A stretch of DNA of 64,000 bases from assembly GCA_902800965.1 (NCBI GenBank), contig CADCGK010000012.1, positions 62,001 through 126,000 on the forward strand, in the 5' to 3' direction. Shown in pieces: positions 51,364 to 59,652 of this stretch. Source of the stretch: an uncultured Bacteroidia bacterium. Lineage in GTDB: Bacteria > Bacteroidota > Bacteroidia > Bacteroidales > F082. How positions within the stretch are numbered: position 1 is the first letter of the stretch; the number at the start of each line of letters is the position of its first letter. Made by a program: the position numbers and the translations under genes. The notes under the pieces were generated by a model, which had not been told where the DNA came from, searched no databases, and worked only from the letters and a program-made list of their open reading frames with translations.

Positions 51364-51398
51364 CGTCATTGCGAGGAGCGGAGCGACGCGGCAATCTA
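51364..51398. repeat. Half copy of the GTCATTGCGAGG palindrome
   Basis: One arm, starting CGTCATTGCGAGGAGCG and ending GCGGCAATCTA, only 7 nt before the next ATG. Confidence 0.8.
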
Positions 51399-51405
51399 TA
51401 AAAAA

Positions 51406-52089
51406 ATGAAAATCAACGATAGAATATTATACGAAGACAACCATTTGATTGTCGTCAACAAGCTCCCTTCGGAGATTGTGCAGGGCGACAAGACGGGCGA
51501 CGTGTGCCTGCTCGACGATGTGAAGGATTACATCAAGGAAAAATACGACAAACCGGGCAACGTCTTTGCGGGATTGGTGCATCGCATCGACCGTCCTGTG
51601 AGTGGCGCCGTGGTGTTTGCCAAGACCAGCAAAGCCCTCTCGCGGATGACCGTCAAGGTAAAGGACCGCGACTTCCACAAGGTGTATCTGGCCATCGTGA
51701 AGAACCGCCCCCCGAAGGACGCCGACGTGCTGGAGAATTACCTCGTGAAGAACGAAAAGCAGAACAAGTCGTACGTCGTCCCCGAAGGCACCAAGGAGGC
51801 CAAGTTAGCCCGTCTGAGCTACCGCCTGGTGGGCAAGTCCGACAACTATTACCTTTTGGAGGTGGAGCTTTTCACTGGCCGTCATCATCAGATCCGCTGC
51901 CAGCTGGCGCATATCGGCTGTCCCATCAAGGGCGATTTGAAATACGGCTATCCGCGGAGCAACCCCGATGCCTCCATCTGCCTCCACGCCTATCGCATCT
52001 CATTCGAACATCCCGTACAAAAGACCCAGATTGACATCACCGCGCCCCTACCCAAGACCCAGCCGTGGCCTTCGTTTAGTGAGGAGTGA
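51406..52089 (+). CDS. RluA-family pseudouridine synthase
   Basis: This 227-residue protein has the RluA catalytic motif GLVHRIDRPVSGAVVFAK (Asp62), then LTVK-like motif II (RMTVKVKDRDFHKVYLAIV) and GRHHQIRCQLAHIGCPI. It isomerises uridines in rRNA or tRNA; the site is unknown. It lacks an S4 domain, as expected for short members. The last residues (SFSEE) and the stop are encoded by the first units of a TGAGGAG array. Its promoter region is occupied by repeats and no clear -7 box is seen. Confidence 0.9.
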   Translation: MKINDRILYEDNHLIVVNKLPSEIVQGDKTGDVCLLDDVKDYIKEKYDKPGNVFAGLVHRIDRPVSGAVVFAKTSKALSRMTVKVKDRDFHKVYLAIVKNRPPKDADVLENYLVKNEKQNKSYVVPEGTKEAKLARLSYRLVGKSDNYYLLEVELFTGRHHQIRCQLAHIGCPIKGDLKYGYPRSNPDASICLHAYRISFEHPVQKTQIDITAPLPKTQPWPSFSEE

Positions 52090-52245
52090 GGAGTGAGGAG
52101 TGAGGAGGAATTGTCGGCGGGTACGTCATTGCGAGGAGGAACGACGAAGCAATCCACACTCGTCAATTATGGATTGCCACGTCGCTCCGCACAGCTCCGC
52201 TCCTCGCAATGACGCCTAGCGTTCCTCCTCACTCCTCACTCCTCA
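52080..52245. repeat. Nested repeat block: heptamers, palindrome, inverted heptamers
   Basis: TGAGGAG x4 (52080-52107), a full 91-nt GTCATTGCGAGG palindrome (52124-52214), then CTCCTCA x3 (52225-52245). The outer arrays are inverted to each other and provide the stop codons of both flanking convergent genes. Confidence 0.9.
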
Positions 52246-53312
52246 CTCTTCTCCACTATCACTCCACTGCCTACTACGAACGGTTCTGTCTCGTGATAGA
52301 GCACCCCGAACTGTCCTGGGGCGATGCCTGAGATGGCCACATCCGAGACGATGTCGGCACCTTGTTCGGTGATATGGATGGTACCCAAGGTGAATTCCGG
52401 TTGGTGGCGTATCTTATAGCGCACCCGCATGCCTTCGGTGAGGTGCAGGGCGGGATTCATCATCTGGAGGTCGCCTAATGGGATGATGTCGGTGTATTGC
52501 GCCACGGGGTCGTAGCCTTGCGACACATAGACGATGTTGTTCGGGATGTCCTTCTTGACCACGAACCAAGGACCCCCGCCGAGGCCGAGGCCTTTGCGTT
52601 GTCCGATGGTATGGAACCAGAAGCCCTTATGGCGCCCCAGCTTCTTGCCCGTCTCCAGCTCCACGATGTCGCCTGGCATCTCGCCGACATATTCGCGAAT
52701 ATAGTCGTTATAGTTAATTTTACCCAGGAAGCAGATGCCTTGGCTGTCGTGGCGTTCGGCCGATGGCAGCTTGTATTGGGCGGCCAATTCACGCACCTTA
52801 GGCTTGGGCAGGTCGCCAATGGGGAAGATCACCTTGCTCAGCTGGGCGTAGGTGATACGCCCGAGGAAGTAGGTCTGGTCCTTGAAGGTATCTGCCGCGG
52901 TGCCGAGCCAGAAGATGCCGTTCTCGTCTTCCCACGAGCGCGCGTAGTGTCCCGTGGCGATCTTGTCGAAGTGATGGCCTTCTTTCTCTTCGAAGGCGCC
53001 CAGCTTGATCCAGCGGTTGCACATCACGTCGGGGTTGGGCGTGAGGCCTTTGCGCACCATCTCCATGGTGTAGCGCCCGACTGTCTCGAAGTATTCGTGT
53101 TGCAGATCGACGATGTCGAAGGGGCAGCCGTATTTCTTGGCGATATAGGTGGTGATTTCGATGTCTTCTTCCGATGGGCACGACGACAGGTCTTCTTTTC
53201 CTTCCATACCTATTTTAATATAAAAGATATGGGGTGTGATGCCCTGTTCTTTGAGCAGGGGCACCACCACGGAGCTATCGACTCCACCCGAAACTAGTGC
53301 GGCGATGTTCAT
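52236..53312 (-). CDS. mnmA: tRNA-specific 2-thiouridylase MnmA
   Basis: This 358-residue enzyme has the PP-loop SGGVDSSV (8-15) and the catalytic cysteines Cys98 (NPDVMCNRWIK) and Cys194 (DSQGICFLG). The C-terminal beta-barrel domain is also present. It inserts sulfur at U34 of tRNA-Lys, Glu and Gln. The last residues (EKSEE) and the stop come from heptamer units. The -7 box ends 5 nt before the ATG, so the mRNA is predicted to be leaderless. Confidence 0.95.
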   Translation of the reverse strand: MNIAALVSGGVDSSVVVPLLKEQGITPHIFYIKIGMEGKEDLSSCPSEEDIEITTYIAKKYGCPFDIVDLQHEYFETVGRYTMEMVRKGLTPNPDVMCNRWIKLGAFEEKEGHHFDKIATGHYARSWEDENGIFWLGTAADTFKDQTYFLGRITYAQLSKVIFPIGDLPKPKVRELAAQYKLPSAERHDSQGICFLGKINYNDYIREYVGEMPGDIVELETGKKLGRHKGFWFHTIGQRKGLGLGGGPWFVVKKDIPNNIVYVSQGYDPVAQYTDIIPLGDLQMMNPALHLTEGMRVRYKIRHQPEFTLGTIHITEQGADIVSDVAISGIAPGQFGVLYHETEPFVVGSGVIVEKSEE

Positions 53313-53317
53313 GGTTG

Positions 53318-53325
53318 CAAAGGTA
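53318..53325 (-). promoter_or_regulatory. -7 box TACCTTTG for mnmA
   Basis: Minus-strand TACCTTTG followed by CAACC and then ATG. Confidence 0.6.
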
Positions 53326-53405
53326 CGCTTTTTCCCGAAAGTAGATCATTTTGAGGTCTTTAAAAATAAATAATCATCGCTCGTCGAACAATACGATTTT
53401 TTTCC

Positions 53406-53413
53406 TAATTTTG
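53406..53413 (+). promoter_or_regulatory. -7 box TAATTTTG for the third T9SS protein
   Basis: TAATTTTG, 94 nt upstream of ATG 53508, leaving a long AT-rich leader like that of the first giant adhesin. Confidence 0.6.
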
Positions 53414-53507
53414 CAGCCGCTTTGGGAGAATCCCACGGATTTATCTAATAAGCTGAAAAATAAGTAAATAACAAAATATTAATCATTAAAAAACAAAGTA
53501 AAAAGAA

Positions 53508-56500
53508 ATGAAAAGGAGATTTACAATCCTTACTGCAGCCTTCGCGCTGCTCGCAATTCTCGCTATCCCGATGGGGATGAGGGGACAAACCACCAAAACT
53601 TACAAACTTACGATTGATGCTAGTGATTTTAATACCACCAGCTATGCCGCAAACAACAACGAAAAGACATCTGACGCTGTCAATATCTCAGACGCTACCG
53701 ACACTTACGAAGTTTCATGGACTTCTAATCAGGTGATGAAGAACGGCAACAACATGCAATGGCAAAAAAGCAATGGTTATATTTATAATTCAACCGATTT
53801 AGGTACTATCACTAATGTTACCGTCACTAGTTCTGCTGGTACATTTACCACCTATTACGGTACTACCGCCCAACCTTCTTCAGGTACAACAGTTGGCGGA
53901 GGTTTTTTCCAAACCAAAGTTGGAACCGCTACTGGTACAACTTCCAAGTTGGAAGTGACATTTGAAATCACTGAAGGCGGTTCACAACCCGTGGCTACCA
54001 CCCTCACCATCGATGATTCCGACATCTCCAACACTGATGTTTACACAGGCACAGCAGCCGGCTCTTTGAGCGCAACAGTAAAAGAAAACACCAACAATAC
54101 AGTCATTAGCGGAGCTGCTGTTACTTGGTCTTCTAGTAATACTAATATTGCAACTATTGATAACAGTGGTGCAGTGACATTAGTTGCAGCTGGCACCACT
54201 ACTATCACAGCGAGTTATGCTGGTGAAAGCGGAATTTATGGTTCATCATCAGCAACCTACGAACTTACAGTAACAAGTAGTGAACCTTACGTACAGCCTA
54301 CCACCATCGAAATCACTCCAAATTATGAATTCTGGGGCAAAGATGGCCAATTTAGCGGAGATACTTATAGCGAATTGGAAGGAAGCAAGGATAATGTAAC
54401 ATTGAATTGGACTAAAGGAAGCGGTTCAACGTATGCAAATTCAACTGCCATGCGTTTCTATAAGGACAACAATTTGACCTTCACTGCTCCAGAAGGTTAT
54501 GAGATTATAAGCATCGCGCTTACGGTTTCAGGTTCCTATAGTGATCTGACATTCTCTCCGACGGGATATGATAATACGACAACAACATGGACGGGCTCTT
54601 CACAAACTGTTACCATGTCGCGTCCTTCAAATGCATCAAGTTATGCGACTATCAGCAAGTTTATCATTACTCTAGGCTTACCTTCAACCGATCCTTCCAT
54701 CACTGCCAATGGTGTGACTATCCCTTACGATGCCACTTCAGGCTCGTTCAACTACACCATCAACAATCCTGTGCAGGGAGGCTATTTAACCGTTGATGAA
54801 AACGAGAGTTGGATTAGCGATCCAATGGCTGATAACGGCGTGGTAATCTTCAATACCGAAACTAACCCCAACACCGTATCCCGCGAAGGCATTATTAGGA
54901 TGAGATACCTTTATGATGGCGAGATATTGACCCACAATGTTACCATCACGCAAACTGCCGCTCCTGTAATTTATAGTTCAATCCCTGCATTGTTTGAAGC
55001 CGCTACTAATACCGAGACAAGTGTTTTGGTTACCTTCAACAACTGGGTGGTTTCTGGCGTTTCCACCAATGGAAATAACGTGTTTGTCACGGATAACAAT
55101 GGCAACGGCTTCGTTATCTATGGCACAGACATGAACAACGACTATGCTGTAGGTGATATCCTTTCTGGTACTGCCGTTTCTTGCACCTTGAAGAAATATA
55201 ATGGCTTTGCCGAGCTTATCAATTTGAATGCAGAAGATCTTACCATCACCTCAGGTGGCACTGTCTCGACTGCCAATGTCGCCATGGCTGACCTTGCTGG
55301 TGTCAATACCGGCGCTTTGGTTCATTACGAAGGACTGATTTGCAGCGTGAACAACAACAAGTATTATCTTACCGATGGTACCACCACTCTTCAGGTTTAC
55401 AATGCAATCTACGCTTTTGAAGCTCTTGAAGATGGCGAAACCTACAACATCACGGGTGTGTACCAACAATACAACAACACCAAGGAGATTCTTCCTCGCA
55501 GCGCTGCTGACATTGAGGAAGTGGTCGTCGTCGAGCCTTCCGTCACCGTCACCCCCAACACGATCAGTGCTCCCTTTGCTGGTGCAGAAGGCACCTTGGC
55601 TCTGACCTATGAAAACATCGAAGAGTTCATCAGCTTCGATTACTATTTCTGCGATGCCAATGGCAACCAACTCGAAGATACTGATCCTGATTATCCTGGC
55701 GACTGGATTTATGCTGAAATCAATGATGAAAATGATGCATACACACTCTCTTACATCATCGATGCCAACGACGGCGCAGCCCGCACGGCTTACATGAAGG
55801 TTTATACTTTTGATGATAATTTGGAAGAAGTTTATGCCATCGTCACTGTCAACCAAGCTCAATATGTGGTTGATTATGCCACTCTGCCGTTTGAATACGA
55901 TGGTAATGGTACTGGTGACCTGCCCAATGGTTTCACGGTTTCAGGTTTGGGAACCTACAATTCTTCACCTGCCATGAAGTTTGACGGCACTGGAGACTAT
56001 GCCATCTTGAAATTCAACGAGCGTCCCGGCACCTTGACCTTTGACATTAAGGGTAACGCCTTCAGCGGTAGTACTTTCACTGTGCAGATTTCAGAAGATG
56101 GTGTGACCTATACAGATTTGGAGACTTACACTGAGCTTGGTGATACTCAACATGAATCATTCGACAACTTGGGCGAAAACGTCCGCTACATCAAGTGGGT
56201 TTATACTTATAAATCCTCTGGCAATGTCGCTTTGGGCAATATCGTTCTTGCTGAATACGTAGCTCCTGTTCTTGTAGCTTCCATTACTGTTAATCCTGAT
56301 GAAGTCAACGAGGATGCCGAAGAACACGACGGCACTTTGGCTCTCACATACGAAAACCTGACCATCACCGATATGGATGATTTCGACATCCAATATTGCG
56401 ATGCTGAAGGTGAAGAAACTACTCAACCAGACTGGATTGAGGTTCTGGTGGCCGAACAAGACCCTGAAATTGGTGAAGGCTATGTGGTTTCTTACTATAT

Positions 56501-58202
56501 GGTGGAAAACGAAGGTCCTGATGCCCGCACGGCTTACTTCAAGGTTTACGCTATGGATGACGAGACCAACTTGGTCTATTCCAACCTCGTCACCATCAGC
56601 CAAGCCGCTCCTGTGGCCCCTGTCACAGGTGACAAGTACGTCAAAGTGACCTCTACAGCTGATCTTACCAGTGGTCAATACCTCATTGTTTATGAAGAAG
56701 GGTCTGTAGCTTTTGACGGTAGTTTGGAGACTCTGGATGCAGCTAGCAATACAATCGAAGTGATCCTTAACGATGACGAAATTGATATTACTAGTGAAAC
56801 CGCTGCCGCGGAATTTACAATTGATATTACTGCAGGTACAATCAAGAGTGCAAGCGGATACTATATCGGCCAAACTTCGGATGCAAACGGATTGGCTTCA
56901 AGCACTACAACTGCATATACAAACACAATTTCGTTCGACGAAGATGGTAATGCAAATATTGTTTCGGGAGGTGCTTATTTGCGCTACAATATTGCCAGCA
57001 ATCAAACACGTTTCCGTTACTACAAGAGCTCGTCATACACGAACCAAAAGGCCATCCAACTCTACAAGAAGGTTGAAAATACTCCTGCTGAGTACACCCT
57101 CGCCATCGAAGGCTATGGCAACAGTGACGGCGGCTACTACCTCATCGCTTCGCCTGTCACCGTGGATCCTTCAACCGTTGGCATGACCACTGGTGAATAC
57201 GACCTTTATTCCTTCAACCAAGCAGAAGACGATGAATGGCGCAACTACAAAGCAGGCGCTTTCACCAACCTCGAGCCTGGCAAGGGCTACCTCTACGCCC
57301 ATAAGACTGGCGGTGAATTCACACTCACTGGCACAGCTTACACTGGCGATGGCACTATCGAACTGGTTTATGACGACGCCGCTATCGACTTCAAAGGCTG
57401 GAACCTCGTGGGTAACCCCTGGGGCGAGAAAGCCTATCCCAACCACGCTTTCTACACCATGGCAGAGGGTGGTGCTGATATCGATGTCACACCTAATGTG
57501 GCTGGCACCGAAGTCGCTGCTATGACGGGTATCTTTGTGGTTGCCGAAAGTGAAAACGAAACCGTGACTTTCAGCAAAACAGCTACTGGCAAGAGTGCCA
57601 ACCTCGCCCTGAACATTACCAACAGCAGCAAGCTTGTTGACCGTGCCATCGTCCGCTTCGGTGAAGGCCGTCAGCTGCCTAAGTTCCAACTCCGCGACAA
57701 CAGCACCAAGATCTATTTCGAACAAAGCAACAAGGACTACGCCATCGTCAACGCTGAAGAAATCGGTGAAATGCCTGTCAGCTTCAAAGCTGAAAAGAAC
57801 GGCACCTACACCTTCAGCGTCAACACCGAAAACGTTGAGATGGAGTACCTCCACCTCATCGACAACATGACCGGCGCCGACATCGACCTGATTGCCAACC
57901 CGAGCTACAGCTTCGAGGCTAAGGTCACCGACTACGCCAGCCGCTTCCGCCTCGTGTTCAGCGCCAACAGCAGCGTCAACGAGCAGAACGCCAACAACTT
58001 CGCCTTCTTCAATGGTAACGATTGGACCATCAACAACGAAGGTGAAGCCACCCTGCAAGTTGTCGATATGACCGGCCGCGTGCTCAGCACCGAGACCGTC
58101 AACGGCAACGCCACCACCAAGGTCAACGCCGCCACCGGAGTCTATATGCTCCGCCTCATCAACGGCAACAACATCAAGACCCAGAAGGTTGTGGTGAAGT
58201 AA
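53508..58202 (+). CDS. Giant multidomain secreted protein with T9SS tail
   Basis: This 1564-residue protein has a signal peptide ending near GMRGQ. In order it shows a Big_2-like Ig domain (about 165-255, VTWSSSNTNIATIDNSGAVT), a discoidin-like region and a BACON-like domain (about 395-485). A DUF5689/OB-fold-like domain follows (about 490-650, NWVVSGVSTNGNNVFVTDNN). Two homologous BACON-like repeats are near 675-790 and 925-1040 (both with GTLALTYEN and ARTAY-KVY). The C-terminal part ends in a T9SS sorting domain (QVVDMTGRVLSTETV). No enzyme motif is visible. A carbohydrate- or surface-binding role is inferred. A strong terminator follows. Confidence 0.8.
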   Translation: MKRRFTILTAAFALLAILAIPMGMRGQTTKTYKLTIDASDFNTTSYAANNNEKTSDAVNISDATDTYEVSWTSNQVMKNGNNMQWQKSNGYIYNSTDLGTITNVTVTSSAGTFTTYYGTTAQPSSGTTVGGGFFQTKVGTATGTTSKLEVTFEITEGGSQPVATTLTIDDSDISNTDVYTGTAAGSLSATVKENTNNTVISGAAVTWSSSNTNIATIDNSGAVTLVAAGTTTITASYAGESGIYGSSSATYELTVTSSEPYVQPTTIEITPNYEFWGKDGQFSGDTYSELEGSKDNVTLNWTKGSGSTYANSTAMRFYKDNNLTFTAPEGYEIISIALTVSGSYSDLTFSPTGYDNTTTTWTGSSQTVTMSRPSNASSYATISKFIITLGLPSTDPSITANGVTIPYDATSGSFNYTINNPVQGGYLTVDENESWISDPMADNGVVIFNTETNPNTVSREGIIRMRYLYDGEILTHNVTITQTAAPVIYSSIPALFEAATNTETSVLVTFNNWVVSGVSTNGNNVFVTDNNGNGFVIYGTDMNNDYAVGDILSGTAVSCTLKKYNGFAELINLNAEDLTITSGGTVSTANVAMADLAGVNTGALVHYEGLICSVNNNKYYLTDGTTTLQVYNAIYAFEALEDGETYNITGVYQQYNNTKEILPRSAADIEEVVVVEPSVTVTPNTISAPFAGAEGTLALTYENIEEFISFDYYFCDANGNQLEDTDPDYPGDWIYAEINDENDAYTLSYIIDANDGAARTAYMKVYTFDDNLEEVYAIVTVNQAQYVVDYATLPFEYDGNGTGDLPNGFTVSGLGTYNSSPAMKFDGTGDYAILKFNERPGTLTFDIKGNAFSGSTFTVQISEDGVTYTDLETYTELGDTQHESFDNLGENVRYIKWVYTYKSSGNVALGNIVLAEYVAPVLVASITVNPDEVNEDAEEHDGTLALTYENLTITDMDDFDIQYCDAEGEETTQPDWIEVLVAEQDPEIGEGYVVSYYMVENEGPDARTAYFKVYAMDDETNLVYSNLVTISQAAPVAPVTGDKYVKVTSTADLTSGQYLIVYEEGSVAFDGSLETLDAASNTIEVILNDDEIDITSETAAAEFTIDITAGTIKSASGYYIGQTSDANGLASSTTTAYTNTISFDEDGNANIVSGGAYLRYNIASNQTRFRYYKSSSYTNQKAIQLYKKVENTPAEYTLAIEGYGNSDGGYYLIASPVTVDPSTVGMTTGEYDLYSFNQAEDDEWRNYKAGAFTNLEPGKGYLYAHKTGGEFTLTGTAYTGDGTIELVYDDAAIDFKGWNLVGNPWGEKAYPNHAFYTMAEGGADIDVTPNVAGTEVAAMTGIFVVAESENETVTFSKTATGKSANLALNITNSSKLVDRAIVRFGEGRQLPKFQLRDNSTKIYFEQSNKDYAIVNAEEIGEMPVSFKAEKNGTYTFSVNTENVEMEYLHLIDNMTGADIDLIANPSYSFEAKVTDYASRFRLVFSANSSVNEQNANNFAFFNGNDWTINNEGEATLQVVDMTGRVLSTETVNGNATTKVNAATGVYMLRLINGNNIKTQKVVVK

Positions 58203-58234
58203 GAAGACAGAAGTCGTAAGACGAAAGTCAGAAG
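58200..58234. repeat. Heptamer array beginning at the stop codon
   Basis: TAAGAAG (first three bases are the stop codon), ACAGAAG, TCGTAAG, ACGAAAG and TCAGAAG: 7-nt period with constant AAG. Confidence 0.75.
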
Positions 58235-58237
58235 AAA

Positions 58238-58272
58238 AACCGGTATCGCGATTGCGGTACCGGTTTTTTTTG
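58238..58272 (+). terminator. Intrinsic terminator
   Basis: A 12-bp stem AACCGGTATCGC / GCGGTACCGGTT (one G-T pair) and a GATT loop are followed by a run of T. Confidence 0.88.
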
Positions 58273-58328
58273 TCATGGGGATCCCTAAGGTACGATAGCC
58301 TCATGGGAAGCCTCGAGGGAACGACAGC

Positions 58329-58420
58329 CGTCATTGCGAGGAGCGAAGCTGTGCGGAGCGACGTGGCAATCCATAAAACACGACAAGTGGATTGCTTCGT
58401 CGTTCCTCCTCGCAATGACG
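58329..58420. repeat. GTCATTGCGAGG palindrome, full copy
   Basis: 92 nt with both CGTCATTGCGAGG ends and GCAATCCA arms. Degenerate single-arm pieces (such as CGCAATGACGTATC) continue to about 58500. No gene is seen between 58203 and 58575. Confidence 0.9.
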
Positions 58421-58548
58421 AGAACGGTCATTTCCACCTCACCATGACGTACCGGTCAAGGCTTCGTCGCAATGACGTATCAGTCAAGCCTCTCTCGTAA
58501 TGACTGAAACAACGTTTAACAAAACAACGTACATATATTAATAATTAC

Positions 58549-58556
58549 TATATTTG
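58549..58556 (+). promoter_or_regulatory. -7 box TATATTTG for the GIY-YIG gene
   Basis: TATATTTG, 19 nt before ATG 58576. Confidence 0.55.
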
Positions 58557-58575
58557 CAAAAAATATGATTTATAT

Positions 58576-58881
58576 ATGTATAAAACAAGCTACGTCTATA
58601 TTCTATTCAGCAAGCCAAACGGAACACTTTATACTGGTGTTACGTCAAATCTAAAAGAGAGGATTATAGAACACAAGATGAAAAAACACCCGATGTCATT
58701 CACTGCTAATTACGAAGTTACTAAACTGGGCTACTTCGAAGAATTCACATCACAGCGAGGAGTGGAGCAAGGTGGCAATCCATTATTGACGAGTGTGGAT
58801 TGCTTCGCTACGCTCGCAATGACGAGAACAACAGCCGTCTTGAATAGCCTCGGGGTGCGACAGCCATCAGAGGATCCCTAG
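58576..58881 (+). pseudogene. GIY-YIG nuclease, truncated and fused to a repeat
   Basis: Residues 1-57 are a good GIY-YIG nuclease N-terminus: YVYILFSKPNGTLYTGVTSN with the Tyr/Tyr pair, then LKERIIEHK and LGYFEEF. From about residue 58 the frame is encoded by the GTCATTGCGAGG palindrome and 28-nt repeats (TSVDCFATLAMT, VRQPSEDP). The family's normal C-terminus, with its conserved Glu-Lys, Lys-Trp and NPxWxDL motifs, is missing. The catalytic metal-binding Glu is expected in that lost part, so activity is doubtful. Complete relatives are about 80-100 residues. Confidence 0.8.
58750..58824. repeat. GTCATTGCGAGG palindrome, divergent copy inside the GIY-YIG frame
   Basis: The left end is degenerate (CACAGCGAGGAG); the inner GCAATCCA / TGGATTGC arms and right end CTCGCAATGACG are intact. 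Confidence 0.8.
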
Positions 58882-58950
58882 GGTGCGACAGCCGTCAGAG
58901 GATCCCAAGGGTGCGACAGCCGTCAGAGGATCCCAAGGGTGCGACAGCCG
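58853..58950. repeat. 28-nt tandem repeat, 3 units plus a partial
   Basis: Units of 28 nt starting GGGTGCGACAGCC at 58853, 58881, 58909 and 58937. The second and third are identical. The last runs into the next palindrome through the shared GCCGTCA. Confidence 0.9.
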
Positions 58951-59038
58951 TCATTGCGAGGAGCGGAGCCTAGCGGAGCGACGCGGCAATCCACAAGACA
59001 CGACAACAGTGGATTGCTTCGCTACGCTCGCAATGACG
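58949..59038. repeat. GTCATTGCGAGG palindrome, full copy
   Basis: 90 nt with both ends. It is followed to about 59100 by two direct copies of CCTCGCAATGACGTACC-type pieces. No gene lies between 58882 and 59125. Confidence 0.9.
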
Positions 59039-59125
59039 TACTGGTCATTCCTACCTCGCAATGACGTACCGGTCATTCCTACCTCGCAATGACGTACCCT
59101 ACCCGTATGACAAAAAACAATAACT

Positions 59126-59485
59126 ATGAATAACAACCAAGACTTCGGAAAACTCGGCGAAGACCTCGCCGTCAACTATCTAATCAATAAAGGCTACCAG
59201 ATCCTCGAACGCAACTGGCGGTCAGGACATAAAGAAATCGACATCATCGCGCTGGACGGCGACACCCTCGTGGCCGTCGAGGTAAAGACCCGCAAATCCA
59301 ACACCTACGGCGAACCTGATATCGCCGTGGGCGCCATGAAACAACAGATGCTTATCTGGGCCGCCGACGCCTACGTACGGTATAAAAACCTGGATGTGGA
59401 GGTACGGTTCGATATCGTCTCCATCGTGATCACCGACACGGGAGAGCATATCGAACACATCGAGGACGCTTTTATCGTTACCTGA
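59126..59485 (+). CDS. yraN: YraN family (UPF0102) nuclease-fold protein
   Basis: This 119-residue protein has the family landmarks GKLGEDLAVNYLINKGY, RSGHKEIDIIALD and VAVEVKTRKS. These form a PD-(D/E)xK-like active site (D at EIDI, ExK at EVK). YraN proteins are widespread and are suspected of a role in DNA processing or competence, without firm function. Repeats flank it on both sides (58750-59100 and 59509-59640). No clear -7 box is seen. Confidence 0.9.
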   Translation: MNNNQDFGKLGEDLAVNYLINKGYQILERNWRSGHKEIDIIALDGDTLVAVEVKTRKSNTYGEPDIAVGAMKQQMLIWAADAYVRYKNLDVEVRFDIVSIVITDTGEHIEHIEDAFIVT

Positions 59486-59508
59486 CGATAGCCCAGTGGG
59501 GCTATAGC

Positions 59509-59600
59509 CGTCATTGCGAGGAGCGGAGCCTAGCGGAGCGACGTGGCAATCCATAAGACTCGACAAATGGATTGCTTCGTCGTTCCTCCTCGCAATGACG
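59509..59600. repeat. GTCATTGCGAGG palindrome, full copy
   Basis: 92-nt copy between yraN and metG, followed by degenerate pieces (TACCGGTCATTCC) to about 59630. Confidence 0.9.
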
Positions 59601-59652
59601 TACCGGTCATTCCTCCTCGTACCGGTCAAACATCATTCACAATAACGAAAGA

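Noticed and set aside
57171..58415. 414-codon minus-strand frame opposite the third T9SS protein
   Set aside because: It runs through the terminator, the heptamer array and the sorting-domain coding region of a well-supported gene; there is no domain or start signal.
58252..58500. Open frame of 82 codons on the plus strand
   Set aside because: Translation of a palindrome and its degenerate pieces downstream of a terminator; not a gene.
58853..58950. Possible CRISPR array
   Set aside because: The 28-nt units are contiguous with no spacers between them, and no cas genes are present.
58883..59092. Open frame of 69 codons on the plus strand
   Set aside because: It is encoded wholly by the 28-nt repeats and a palindrome (ATLAMT- and EERSLAERR-like residues), with no promoter or family similarity.
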